From Fragum whitleyi (Eukaryota; Mollusca; Bivalvia; Cardiida; Cardiidae): a DNA stretch of 64,000 nt. The position numbers were made by a program, and so were the translations under genes. Below the pieces are notes generated by a model that ran no database searches, had not been told where the DNA came from, and saw nothing but the letters and a program-made list of their open reading frames with translations. The stretch's first letter is position 1; every line of letters starts with the position of its first letter. Of this stretch, positions 11,673 to 23,542 are shown piece by piece. Location: positions 33,922,912-33,986,911 of the forward strand of contig OX411548.1 of the NCBI GenBank assembly GCA_948146395.1, in the 5' to 3' direction.

Positions 11673-12621
11673 CATCCAGAACACCACTCGGCCAATCTCA
11701 CAATCAACCTCGGATGTACATAGACAGACTTTTTTAAAATTACGGGAAAACCTTGGAAGAACTCGATGACGTCAGTTAAAATGGCGTTAGCCCTTGAAAC
11801 TGAGAGTGAAAACATTTGACGTTGCCAAGGCTACTTGTTTGAGCAACTGACGTGGAATCATCCTATCCTAATATAAATATCTTAAGAATCTTAAATAACA
11901 GCTGAAAAATCTTGATTTTTATGCCCCCGATAGGGAGGCATCATAAATTTGACTTGTCCATCCGTCCGTCTGTCCGTCCGTCCGTCTGTCCGTCCGTCCG
12001 TCTGTCCGTCCGTCCGTCATTCCGTCCAAAAACTTTAACATTGGCCATAACTTCTAAATCAAAGCGGTGTCGGGGGCATTGTCATCTTACAGTGACAGCT
12101 CTTGTTGAGAATGATTTGTCATTTTCAAAAATTAAGATTTTTCAGCCGTTACTTACTGTAAAAGATATAAAACTACATTGCTAGTTTTTCTTTCACTGTT
12201 TCCGCCTAACAAATTGCTTGATTTTGTTACATACCAATCCACCTTACATACATCCAAGGTCTGTTGCGTCCTTTAACGTCAGTAAAAATGGCGTTGGCCC
12301 TTGAAACTGAGAGTGAAAACATTTGATGTTGCCAAGGCTACTTGTTTATACAACTGACGTGGAATCATCCTATCCTAATATAAATATCTGAAGAATCTTA
12401 AATAACAGCCGAAAATCTTGATTTTTGAGAATGATTTGTCATTTTCAAAAATTAAAATTTTTCAGCTGTTACTTACTGTAAAAGATATAAAACTACATTG
12501 CTAGTTTTTCTTTCACTGTTTCTGCCTAACAAATTGCTTGATTTTGTTACATACCCATCCGCCTTACATACATCCGAGGTCTGTTGCAGTTTATGGAAAT
12601 GGCCGAGTGATGTTCCCAATG
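11673..12621. mobile_element. MITE family I, copy 1, internally duplicated and interrupted
   Basis: The left end CATCCAGAACACCACTCGGC and the complement of the right end (CATTGGGAACATCACTCGGC) are inverted repeats. Ten bases outside each end match at nine positions (GGGTCGGTTC 11663-11672; GGGTCGATTC 12622-12631), a target-site duplication. The inside is partly duplicated: AATGGCGTTAGCCCTTGAAA near 11779 recurs near 12287 with its downstream sequence. The first half is split by a short Pearl-like insertion at 11921-12106. Confidence 0.8.
11921..12106 (+). mobile_element. Short Pearl-like element nested in family I
   Basis: ATGCCCCCGATAGGGAGGCA hairpin head, a GTCC microsatellite, a CGGGGGCAT subterminal repeat complementary to the head, and the tail AGCTCTTGTT. 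The second half of the host element (around 12415-12435) shows the uninterrupted site CTTGATTTTTGAGAATG, so the insertion fell inside a run of T. About 186 bp, with no core-repeat series. Confidence 0.8.
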
Positions 12622-13094
12622 GGGTCGATTCATGCACCACCTACTGTGATATAAATGCAATAATGTTGAAAGCAATTACCAATCAATCAAAACTTAGGGA
12701 ATCAAGTGCTTTCTTTGTTTTGATTTCTAACGCAAGTGTTTTAGACAATTTATTCAACATAAAAAGGGTTATTAGCATTTAACCCATTAACTGAAGACAA
12801 TATTTTCTGACTGATCATGTTGAAAACCCAAACATCAATCAAATTCTGATCTCTTCATTTATGTTTAAGATAATTATCAACACTCATGCTTAGTTAGTCC
12901 AGCGTCAACTATGTTTGACAACAACAATTCGCAATAAACATGTCTAATTATGCTGCTTGTAAAATGTATATGTGACCCAGCAGGCAAAAAGGGACCATCT
13001 GGTAATTTTCAGCTATGCTAAAGTTGAAGACAGTTCATTTGTAATAGGTTAACCCATATAAGATATTTTATTTATTCATTCTCTCTTTATGTAT
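12622..13094. other. No gene seen; family D left fragment
   Basis: Non-coding AT-rich DNA. GTGACCCAGCAGGCAAAAAG then GGACCATCTGG at 12972-13003 matches the left end of the family D element at 26670, with the remainder missing. Confidence 0.45.
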
Positions 13095-14100
13095 TAGTTC
13101 TCTTGAACATGAAGGGCTCAAGGTGAGCTATTTTGATAATCCAATCTCTGTTGTCCTTTATGCATCTTTGGTTGTCCAAAATTTCTTCAAACATCTTCTT
13201 ATCCTTAACAAGTAGGCCAATTTTAATGAAACTTGGTAGGAATGTTGCTTCGGCCAAGCTTTACCAAAGTTGTTCAAAATAAAAATCCACCTTGGACTCT
13301 GCTTTCTAGGGCAACAAAAAAAGAAGAAAATAGAAAAATCTTAAAACAATCTTTTCTACGACAACAAAAAAGAAGAAAATAGAAAAATCTTAAAAAAACA
13401 ATCATCTTCTCTGTTCAAAAACCAGAAGGTAGACAGCTTTTATTTTTGGTATTTTGTTTCATGTATCATCTAGTGGAACCTCTGTACCAAGTTTGTTCAT
13501 GGTATAACCCCGATGTCAGTTTTTGGCTCTGCCCAGGCAAATCCAAGGTAACATAAAAACAAAATGTGAAAATATTCAAAAATCTTTTTCCCTAAAACCA
13601 GACAGCATTCAAATTTTGTATGTAGCATCATCTAGTCAACCTTTATCAAATGTGTTCATATCTTAACCCTTGGGTCATATATTGGATTTGCCTGGACACA
13701 TCCTGTTTTACAAAGAAAACAAAGAGTGAAAATCTTCAAAAATCTTCTTCTCTAAAACCAGAAGGCAGACAGTGTTCATATTTGGTATGTAACATCATCT
13801 AATGAACATTTATCAAGTTTGCTCATATCATGCCCTCGCAGACAAATTGGGGGTCCACCCAGGTGTATCCCATTTTACATAGAAAAATGTGAAATCTTGA
13901 TAAACCTATTTCTCTGAAACCAGAAGGTAAAAAGCTAGAAATTAGGTTTTTGGCTTCATAACATTGAATATACCTTTATAAAGTTGTTCATATCATGCTC
14001 CTAGAACTTGGGCTAAGCCCTTTGTGCATCCAATTTTACAAGAAATAGAGTTGGAAATCTTTTAACAATAATCTGATAACAGTCCAGGCCATTAAAAAAT
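13095..14100 (+). mobile_element. Pearl-like element, CTCAAGGTGAGCTATT head, 'CCAGAAGG' core
   Basis: The head GGGCTCAAGGTGAGCTATTT matches the head of the copy at 43577. Several ~150-bp core repeats follow, each with a TCTTCAAAAATCTT(C/T)TT...CTCTAAAACCAGAAGG block and a GTTCATATC(A/T)T block. The right end is unclear. It lies immediately before a second element with a related head. Confidence 0.6.
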
Positions 14101-14179
14101 TCTATTAATTATCTCCATAGAATTGGACATCAGTTTGTCAATCTTATCTTAGCTTCTGTTGACTGTATTATATATTTTT

Positions 14180-15388
14180 TAGCTCTGCTCAAGGTGAGAT
14201 TTTGTGCTGAGGTGGATATCCATCATCCGTCGTCAACATTTACCTTGTATGCACTCTAGAGGCCACAGTTTTTTGCCAGATCAACCTGAAATTTGGTCAT
14301 AATGATTGGCTTGATAAAATCTCGGATGAGTTCGAAATTTAGTCAAGTGGGGTCAAAAACTTGGTAACAGGATCAAATCTTAGAAAAACCTTGTATGCAC
14401 TCTAGACGTCTCATTTTTTGCCCAATCAACCTGAATTTTGGTCAGAATGATAAAATTGATAAAATCTTGAGCGAGTTTGAAATTGGGTCAAGTTGAGTCA
14501 AAAACTAGGTAACAGGGTCAAATCTTAGAAAAAACCTTGTATGCACTCTAGAGGTCACATTTCGTTCCAATCAACCTGAAATTTGGTCAGAAAGATTTTA
14601 TTGATAATATCTCGGATGATTTGGAATTTGGGTCAAATGGGGTCAAAAACTAGGTCACAGGGTCAAATCTTAGAAAAACCTTGTATGCACTCTTAGATGT
14701 TACATTTTTACATGATTGACCTTAATTTGGTCAGAATGATTGTCTTGATGAAATCTCGGAAGAGTTCAATAATTGGTCAAGTGGGGTCAAAAACTAGTTA
14801 ACAGGGTCAAATCCTAGGAAAACCTTGTATGCAATCTAGAGGTCACATTTTTTGCCCAATCAGCTAGAAATTTGGTCAGAATGATTATCTTGATAAAATC
14901 TCAGACAAGTTCGATATTGGGTCAAGTGGGGTCAGAAAGTAGATCACTGCTTCAAATCTTTGAAAAACCTTGTATGCACTCTAGAGGTCACATTTTTTGC
15001 CCGATCAACCCGAAATTTGGTTAAAATGACTGTTTTGATAAAATCTTGAAAAGTTTAGAAATGGATAAAGTCGGGTCTAAAAGGGTCAAATCTAAGAAAA
15101 ACCTTTCATACACTGTGGAGGTCACATTTTCGTGCTCGATCAACCTGAAATTTGGGCAAAATGATTGTATTGATCAATTAATTCTCAGTCGAATTCGAAA
15201 TCGGGTCAAGTGAGGTGAATAACTATGTCATGGGCCCTAATCTTAGAAAAACCTTGTATGCACCTTGGAAGTCACATTTTTTGCCTGAAACCTAAAAATT
15301 AGCCAACAAAACTGTTGAAAGCCTGCTTTAAACGAGTTTTGACTGATCACTCAGGTGAGCGATTAAGGGCCACTATAATACTCTTGTT
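14180..15388 (+). mobile_element. Pearl-like element, CTCACCTG/CAGGTGAG family, copy 1
   Basis: TTTTTTAGCTCTGCTCAAGG head, CATCCGTCGTCAAC, then about seven core repeats of ~140-150 bp with ACCTTGTATGCACTCTAGAG and TGGGTCAAGTGGGGTCAAAA blocks. The tail CAGGTGAGCGATTAAGGGCC ends in ACTCTTGTT. Same family as 27112 and 43577. Confidence 0.8.
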
Positions 15389-15857
15389 ATACCATACGTG
15401 CTTTTGAAATAAAGAGATTGGTTTTTCTTTCTTCAAAAAGTAAAAAGATCCTTGAAATGCAAAGATTTGAATTTTTTAGAAATATGACGTACAACCTTAT
15501 TTGGTTTAAACATATTACACAACCACCATTAGTACAGCATGTTATAGATCACACATTATTAAATATAATATTGGTGAAAGGTTCTGGCCATTAGTTCTGG
15601 CAAGTTCATGATCGGGGATTCTCCCAATATATTGCTTATTCATGTTTCAAACTGATAAGATATTAAATCTTTTTAAACTCAAATTTTGTTTGCTTGCTTG
15701 GGATACTTCTTCGATACGCTCTGAAATAATCGAGACTACTTCATTCAAATTCATAGCTAGTGTATAGTTCTTTAACGTGTCTTGGAATCTCTAAAATTAG
15801 CCATCTATTATATATCACAAGACCCTATGAAATGATAAGGTGATTTATCTTATTACT
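15389..15857. other. No gene seen
   Basis: AT-rich. Nothing recognised. Confidence 0.3.
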
Positions 15858-16560
<703 letters not shown>

Positions 16561-16841
16561 ATACATGTATATATCTGGGTGTAGTTGATGGGACACAAAC
16601 ACTGGCTGAACGAAAGATGACTGTTAGATCAGTATGACTAAACAATGATTTGAAACTCTCCAAGGCAAAAAACCGAAATGTTCTGAAAAAGAAATTTAGC
16701 GACCCCGTTCTTATTTGTTTTAAACTATTGCACTCTCTCAATCAAGGGTCGCGTTAAAATTCTAGCGAAGTCTAGTGTATTTCTAGCGTATTCAATGAGT
16801 TCATATTGGTGCAGAACTTCATGAAACAAAATAGATTTTAG

Positions 16842-17834
16842 TTTTTAGCTCCACTGGCTGAAAGCCACTGGGGCTATTGTCATGGCGTTGTGTCCGTCGT
16901 GCGTCCGTCCGTCCGTCCGTGCGTCCGGTCGTAAACTTTTTCTTTTAAAAATCTTCTCAGAAACTATTGAATGGATTTCAACCAAACTTTACAGAAATGA
17001 TCCTTGGGTGACCCTCTTTCAAAGTTGTTCAAGAAATTTTGATCGAATGAAAAACATGGTTTTGATGGGCGTGGCTTATTTTCAAATATGGAAAAAAGTG
17101 AGTTTTCTCAGATTCTAATTGATGGATACCAATTAAATTTTACATGAATGATCCTTGGATGACCCTGTATCAGTCTACCAAAAATTATTGTGATCGGAAG
17201 AAAAAATGTTTATTTTATATGCGGAGGTCATTTCTCTAAATGTTATATAGTGCAAACTTTGAATATCATTTTTCTCAGAATTCATTTGATGGATATCAAC
17301 CAAATTCACTTGAATGATACTTGAGTGACCCTTTATCAGCCTACCAAAATTATTGTAATTGGATGAAAAATGTGTATTTTATGAGCGGAGGTCATTTCTC
17401 AAGGAATGGAAACTTTCCAAATCATTTTCTCAGAATGTAAATGATCGATATAAACCAACTTTCACTGCAATGATCCTTGGGTGACCATTCATCAGTCTAT
17501 CAAAAATTATTATGATTGGATGAAAAATGTGTAGTTTATAGGCGGAGGTGATTTCTCTATATGATATTAAGTGGAAACTCCGAAAATCATTTTCTAATAT
17601 TCTAAATAATGGATCAACCAAATTTTACTGCAATGATCCCTAGGTGACCCTTTATCATTTATTGTGTATTTTATAGGCGGAGGTCATTTCTATATATGTT
17701 ATATAATAGAAACTTTGAAATTCATTTCAACATCAGTAGAACCCCAAATATCTTAAAATCTAGTCAAAACTAAGATTTGCTATTACAAGAATTTCAAGCT
17801 TGTGGAGCGACCCAAGCCATTCATGGCTTTCTAG
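16842..17834 (+). mobile_element. Pearl-like element, GCTCCAC/GTGGAGC family, copy 3
   Basis: The head TTTTTAGCTCCACTGGCTGA with hairpin is followed by (GTCC)n near 16903-16925 and about five core repeats. The tail CTTGTGGAGCGACCCAAGCC is followed by ATTCATGGCTTTCTAG. This is the best preserved head and tail of the family in the window. Confidence 0.85.
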
Positions 17835-17968
17835 TCTCTTCAATGATACCAATAATTTGAAGTTATTAATCATTCCCTCGCCCTGAAGGCAATGTTTCAT
17901 CGAACATCAGTGAAGTAGGTGTTGATTTAGAACGACTTTAGAACTCTGCTTCTTTTATCTAAGTATAA

Positions 17969-17974
17969 TTTATT
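17969..17974 (-). promoter_or_regulatory. Candidate polyadenylation signal
   Basis: AATAAA on the minus strand, about 130 nt beyond the stop of the synthetase at 18103-19788. Position fits a short 3' UTR; assignment is inferred. Confidence 0.4.
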
Positions 17975-18102
17975 GACCATGGTTCACCTTGATTATTATG
18001 AGAGATTTGCCATATTACCTCAGCTTCGGATGAAAAAAATTTGTAAGTGAATTCTGCATATTACAAACCCTATTTTATGTCAAAGGTAACCTATTTATCT
18101 GT

Positions 18103-19788
18103 TTAGGTATACCTTCCTAATCTTGAAATAGCATCGTCGCGTAGACGTTTCTTGTCTGGCTTTCCTGTATATAGTCTCGGAAAGTCTTCATAAATCAGGA
18201 CATGTTCGGGTCCAGCGTGACTGAATGCTTCTCCCGCCGAGAATTGGTATTCAGTTTCCAAATACTGTTTGACGGAATCCTCAGTAAGGTTTCGCCCTTG
18301 CTTTCCGATAACGCATGCGCAGACTAAAGCAAATTTAGCATCATCCGGTATAGAGACAACAACTGCGTCCAATACATCTTTATGGCTTTTGATAAATGCT
18401 TCCACCTTACTAGGGGCAAAGTATTTTCCAGACTGCAATATTAGATCAGATTTTCGACCGCTGACAGTTAGTTTTCCATCGTCACTGATGTAACCCACGT
18501 CGTCGGTGTCCATCCAATGAGAAACAGACAGAACCTGTCTTGTCTTTTCAGGATCGTTCAAATATTGCCAAAACAGAGTTGGTGACCGAACGTGAACCAC
18601 ACCCGTTTGTTCTCTTGGGACGACCATTCCATCTTCATCGACGATTTTAATCTCAACTCCAGTGGTTGGAAAGCCACAGCAGTAGCTCTCAAAGTCCCCT
18701 TTGTCCTTAATTATAGTTGCTGCGAAAGATGCGCCTTCAGAAGAACCGTAACAGTTGGTAACCGCTTTGGTAAACCGACCAACGGCATCCATACATACAT
18801 CAGCTAATGGAAGCCCACCACAATGGATATTTTTAAGCATTATATTTGGTGACTTGGTTTCAATCCACTCATCATTAATTCCTATGATTGTAGCCGGCAA
18901 AAGACAAGCTATGTTACAATTTTCATTTTCAATTACTTTTGCTGTAAACTTGCAGTGGTCTTTCAGAGAAGCAAATGGGGCCGTTTTTGTAACTGTTTTA
19001 GCCCCATTGTGTAGATAAGGGAAAGGAAAACCACCAATCCAAGCCAGTCTTCTCTCAGTGTAGATAATATCATCAGGCTCAAATAGCATGTTTTCTTCCA
19101 ATTGATATCCGACAATCATAATGAAATGATGAGATTGTGGTACAAATTTAGCAGCGCCAGTCGTACCAGAGGTACTGAAAATTACAGCGATGTCTTCTGG
19201 ATCAATTCGTGGAAGCCTTACGTCGAATTCACCAGGTCTTACGTTTTCTTTGGTATTGATTACGCCAAACCCGTCCACCTTTTTAGTAGTTAGGAGAATC
19301 TTCAAGTTTGGAATCATACAGCTAGACACAGTACCGTTACCGTGATTACTTTTAACGAATTTCATGCATGCCTCCAAATCAAAGTCGTCATTGCCAGGGT
19401 CTAGTATCAGTCCCTTTGCTTCAGTTCTAATCATAGCATCTTTTATTGCTTCGAAGTTTTTCTGTGATATTATCAAATTCATAACAACACCATCCGCACA
19501 AATTATCCCAAATGTGCAGACCAAGCTATTTAAGGTATTCGGAATGCAACATGCCACGACGTCTCCTTTCTGCAGTCCTAGTCCAACTAATTGTCTTGCC
19601 AAGTTTGTAGACTCTGTATGTAATTCCAAAGCGGTTATCGATTCTCTTTTTCCATTAGGGCTCACGAACACGTACACTTCCTTTTCCCGCAGTTTGTTAG
19701 CCATCATTTCTAGCCTATCAGGAATAGTAAAGTAGTCCATTGTGTATGTAACAGGAGAGTTAATGTAACTCATTCGAAAAGTCGCCAT
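18103..19788 (-). CDS. Acyl-CoA synthetase, ANL superfamily (ACSF2-like), paralogue 1
   Basis: Adenylate-forming enzyme expected to activate a carboxylic acid with ATP and transfer it to CoA. 561 residues from the start used here, all in one open frame. Visible motifs: phosphate loop TSGTTGAAK (206-214), YGSSE (347-351), the catalytic Asp of DTDD (430), the hinge GRKSD (444-448) and the C-terminal TGK lysine (543). The usual Pro before the loop Lys is Ala213. ERRLAWIGGFP (about 245-255) and SYCCG (368-372) are shared with paralogue 2. An in-frame Met 11 codons upstream exists (to 19821), but the chosen Met aligns without gaps with paralogue 2. An AG 9 nt before the ATG (transcript sense TTTCAAAGCAG) may be the acceptor of a 5' UTR intron. 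No signal peptide, membrane segment or C-terminal SKL is seen, so location is unknown. ACSF2-like is inferred from the SY...P..RL start and overall layout; substrate cannot be told. Confidence 0.9.
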   Translation of the reverse strand: MATFRMSYINSPVTYTMDYFTIPDRLEMMANKLREKEVYVFVSPNGKRESITALELHTESTNLARQLVGLGLQKGDVVACCIPNTLNSLVCTFGIICADGVVMNLIISQKNFEAIKDAMIRTEAKGLILDPGNDDFDLEACMKFVKSNHGNGTVSSCMIPNLKILLTTKKVDGFGVINTKENVRPGEFDVRLPRIDPEDIAVIFSTSGTTGAAKFVPQSHHFIMIVGYQLEENMLFEPDDIIYTERRLAWIGGFPFPYLHNGAKTVTKTAPFASLKDHCKFTAKVIENENCNIACLLPATIIGINDEWIETKSPNIMLKNIHCGGLPLADVCMDAVGRFTKAVTNCYGSSEGASFAATIIKDKGDFESYCCGFPTTGVEIKIVDEDGMVVPREQTGVVHVRSPTLFWQYLNDPEKTRQVLSVSHWMDTDDVGYISDDGKLTVSGRKSDLILQSGKYFAPSKVEAFIKSHKDVLDAVVVSIPDDAKFALVCACVIGKQGRNLTEDSVKQYLETEYQFSAGEAFSHAGPEHVLIYEDFPRLYTGKPDKKRLRDDAISRLGRYT

Positions 19789-19982
19789 TTCGAAGACTGC
19801 TTTGAAATGTATACAATACACGTTCTGCTAGGTAGTTGTATTTCAATGCGGATAAATGAGCAGGCATGTTTTGCAATTTTAAGTTGCTCCATATAATTGA
19901 TGATCACGCTTGATTCTCCTATCCCTGTTATCTCCAATCTAAAAAGACACTTTTCCATTTTCCTCTAGAATGATTGAATCGT

Positions 19983-20848
19983 AACAGTGAACAACATCGT
20001 GAAATTGACCAAGTGAATGATTTTGGAATGATATGCTATGAGTGCGGTTTGGGTGAAATTCAAGGGAAGTATCCCAATATAGATAATTTCGTCCAAATTG
20101 GGAGAAATTATCGATATTTCTACCCCCCCCCCCCTTTAATAAAATTTACGTGATTTATCTATTTGTGTGCATTTTTGTACCAATCAAACGTTTGAAATGC
20201 ACAACAGCCATTAAAAACGTAGAAAAAATGTCCCATTTGAATGAAATGCTTATCGTTTTAATTGATTAATAAGTGTTTTTGAACGATTTCGGATCGTTTT
20301 TGAATGTTGTCAGTGAGTGTTTGGAATGAATGGTTGGAACGCTGAGCGAGTGTTTAAGAATAATTTTGATCGAGATCAGTCATTCGGAACACCACTCGGC
20401 CAATCTCACGATCAATCTCGGATGTACATAGACGGACTATTTTTAAAAGATAAGGAAAAAAAAAACCTTGGAAAAACTCGATGACATCAGTTAAAATGAC
20501 GTTATCCCTCGAAACTGTGAGTGAAAACATTCTACTACGCTTAAGTCGTATACTATTGCATCCTAATATAAATATTTTAGGATTCTTAAATAACGGCTGA
20601 AAAATCTTAATTTTTGAAAATGATTCGTCATTCTCAAAAATTAAGATTTTTTTAGCCGTTATTTACTGTAAAGGATAAAATCTACAGTGTTATTTTTTCT
20701 TACCCTGTCTCCGCCTAACAAAATGCACGATTTTGTTACATACCCATCCGCCTTACATACATCCGAGGTCTGTTGCAGTTTACGGAAATGGCCGAGTGAT
20801 GTTCCGAATGCGAGATCAGTGTCAACTTCACGATATTACTAACTGTAT
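19983..20848 (+). mobile_element. MITE family A, copy 1, interrupted by family I
   Basis: Ends ACAGTGAACAACATCGTGAA and CAACTTCACGAT...AACTGTA are the family A inverted termini. The central hairpin AATTTCGTCCAAATTGGGAG / AAATTATCGATATT lies near 20085-20115. The right part is displaced by a complete family I element at 20381-20810. Confidence 0.8.
20381..20810. mobile_element. MITE family I, copy 2, with perfect 10-bp target duplication
   Basis: 430 bp with termini CATTCGGAACACCACTCGGC and, complemented from the right, CATTCGGAACATCACTCGGC. CGAGATCAGT immediately precedes (20371-20380) and follows (20811-20820) the element. A 10-bp duplication suggests a Mutator-like (MULE) transposase acting in trans. 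Inside, TTGAAAATGATTCGTCATTC / TTCTCAAAAATTAAG forms an internal palindrome. Confidence 0.9.
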
Positions 20849-22160
20849 CTAGGAGAACCTGTCCAAAAGACGTCACTTTGTAATTTCAGTTTTCTATCCC
20901 AGATACTATACTGAGCAAAAATAAAAAGTATCCACCCAATATCACTTCGGATTTCTTTAAAAGTACACACAGAAATTCTATGAAATATATTGCAAACTAC
21001 GCCCTGATCATTTGGATACAGATTTGAAAAGTTTTATGTGATATGAAGAGACCGCTTCCGAGTTGTGGGCGTTAACGTAGCCAGAGTGTCGTTCTCAAAA
21101 ATCGCAGACTCTCAATTAAATATTCAATTGATATTTCCGACGGTTTTAAGCTTGCCAAATGCAATATAAGGGCGTTAGGTATCCTGGATTAATAAGACAA
21201 CTTGATATCTTCTGCTGCTTCCTGCCAACGCTACGTCAAATGGACACAAACAAACACAAAGCATCTTACGCAGATTCAAAGCTCAAATTTACAAAATTCT
21301 GTCTGCACGTTCCTTGTCGAGAAAACCAATCCCAAAATTCCCCATTTCATTTATTTGCTAACAAAAAACAACTTTTGGATTGCTACGTTACGTCAACGTT
21401 TCCCCTCGCTCATTGGAAATGCTCGTATTAATATCAAGGAAATTTGTTCGCCCTACTTCCGTTAAGAATTAAATGGCTATCGTTTTGTTTTTAAAGTTTG
21501 ACTATTTTATAGGTTAAGACAATTGTTTCACTTCCGTTTTGAAATAGTGGTTGGCAAGCGCGAATGCAATCGCGTCAATGTGAAAGGGAAAATTTGGCGT
21601 GACGTCTTCCCAGGGGCCCTATTGAGTTGAAGAGGGAGAATAACAGTACTACTCTATCTGAGATGGTCAGCACCCTTTTATATTGTTCTTCTCTTTCAGG
21701 TAACGTTCGTAAAATGTCCTCAATGTTCGACGGTTTTTATTACGGCTGTTGTCAAGTTTTTTCTCGGTCTTGTTACAAAACTGTGTTGTAGAGAACACAA
21801 CTACTGTTTGATTTTCCTAACCGCAGAGCTTAAGAGGTTAAATTCATTTGAGAAGAAAGTTGAGATAGAAAACGTGGCGTACGTCGACGTAGAAAACAAA
21901 GATTTCGTCATTTCTTGAAAAACACCAAAAAATTGCACGTTGTTCGAATGAAAAATGTTGTGTGCATGAGAAAACGAAGCTCTGCAAACACATTGGTACC
22001 TTCATTGATCATTTAATCAATCAAATGTTAAAAATATTGAAAAAAGAAAAGTGGATACTTTCTTTTTTTGCTGAGTATATATTCAACTCACCCGATTTCA
22101 AAGAATTTGCAGACGTTAATTCATTGAGCTTTCAAATTGTAATCAGGCTTCAAACAACGG
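20849..22160. other. No supported gene
   Basis: Several short open frames (about 21159-21465 and 21962-22228) without recognisable domains, splice logic or repeats. GC is slightly higher than flanking DNA near 21540-21620. Left unassigned. Confidence 0.35.
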
Positions 22161-22388
22161 AAGACCCATTTAGAAAGAGAGAGAAATTGCTTGAAAAAGG
22201 CAATGTCTCATTTTTTCTCAATGTTTGAAACTTGTGAAAGTTTTTATAGTAGAGTTTATGTCTATTGTAAACTGAAGACCCATTTAGAAAGAGAGAGAAA
22301 TTGCTTGAAAAAGGCAATGTCTCATTTTTTCTCAATGTTTGAAACTTGTGAAAGTTTTTATAGTAGAGTTTATGTCTATTGTAAACTG
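22161..22388. repeat. 114-bp tandem duplication
   Basis: AAGACCCATTTAGAAAGAGA begins at 22161 and again at 22275, and the copies are virtually identical throughout. 114 is a multiple of three, so overlapping frames stay open across the join; no product is claimed. Confidence 0.95.
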
Positions 22389-22826
22389 AATTTACTTTTA
22401 GGCAGGTTAAATATATCACGAATCTTGTATAAAACGAACTATCAATGGAAAAGAAAATGCTCCATAAACATCATAAATAGCTTCTGAGACATTAGATCTA
22501 CTGATTTGACGGACTTTGTTTTTGACATAGTGGTAGATATTTCTTGATTGCATGTAGGACCACACAGAAAAGAGTATAGGTAGTCTGCCCCTAATGACTC
22601 ACATTTTCTCGGATGACGAGATTTTTCCTTTTAGATTGTAAGCGGAAGATAATGACGCCGTAATTTCTTCATACATTGATAAAAATGCCGCAAGTGCATT
22701 GTTTATTTTAGTTTACATTTTAGTACTGCAATGTTCGATCAACGACGATGACGTCAAACCGTGCTATTTTGTTAAACCGAAACATAACGTTTTCCTTCGA
22801 AGTTTTTCCGTCATCGATCCTATTTC

Positions 22827-23542
22827 ATTTTTAGCTCGGCTGTTTTCGGAGAAAACCCGAGGTATTGCTATAGCCTTGCATTCGGAACATCGCTCGGACT
22901 TTTCCGTAAACTGAAAAGTACCTCGCACGTAAGTGTAGTAATTTTTGGTCGTATTTTAGGTAATTCGGCTTCTGGTGGTACTTCGGTCATTTAATACGCT
23001 TGAAGAAAATGGCATTTTGTTAATTCTTTCCGAATTTCTATAGAGATCTTTTGGGTATATAATAATTTGATGACAAAACGCAGTAATACACTGCGTTTTG
23101 TCATTAAATTATAATATGCCCTCTTTTATTGTTACGTTGTGTTTGTTTTATGCAACGTCATCCTTAGCGGGATCGTTGATGTTTGTGACGTCATATAAAC
23201 CAACGCGATAAATTACGCGCTTAAATAGCTGCGCCCGTATTATTCCCGTGGTCTATTCCGTGGAATCGCCGAGGGTTCCCGATTGATAGCCTTAGTGTCG
23301 CCGTAGTCGTTGTTGTTGTTGTCGTCGTGCGAAAACTTTGACATTTTGTGATATCTCTGGTTCTTTTGAAGGCATTCACTTGAAACTTGGCACTCATGTT
23401 CAACATCAAAAGGACAGCCTCAACTATCAAGCGGGATAACTCTAGATGCATTTTGTGCAAATTATGCCCCTTTTTCGACTTTGTTTTTTTCTATCATCCA
23501 GCACTCAACAGCCGAGCGTAGGCACCCGTAGGCGGTGCTCTT
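22827..23542 (+). mobile_element. Pearl-like element, CTCGGCTG/CAGCCGAG family, interrupted by family H
   Basis: The head TTTTTAGCTCGGCTGTTTTC is followed by the hairpin CGGAGAAAACCCGAGG, and the tail is ACAGCCGAGCGTAGGCACCC...GGTGCTCTTA. A GTCGTTGTTG / GTCGTCG tract stands in the microsatellite position. The element is split at 22879-23285 by a MITE whose target duplication falls in ATAGCCTT. Confidence 0.75.
22879..23285 (+). mobile_element. MITE family H, copy 1
   Basis: Left terminus CATTCGGAACATCGCTCGGA; complement of right terminus CAATCGGGAACCCTCGGCGA. ATAGCCTTG (22870-22878) before and ATAGCCTTA (23286-23294) after are an 8/9 target duplication. Internal CAAAACGCAGTAATACACTG... is a hairpin (AAAACGCAGT / ACTGCGTTTT). 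A TGACGTCATATAAACC block recurs in other copies. Confidence 0.85.

Noticed and set aside
18269..19735. Plus-strand open frames across the synthetase genes (also 35112-36551)
   Set aside because: Antisense shadows of well-supported minus-strand coding regions.
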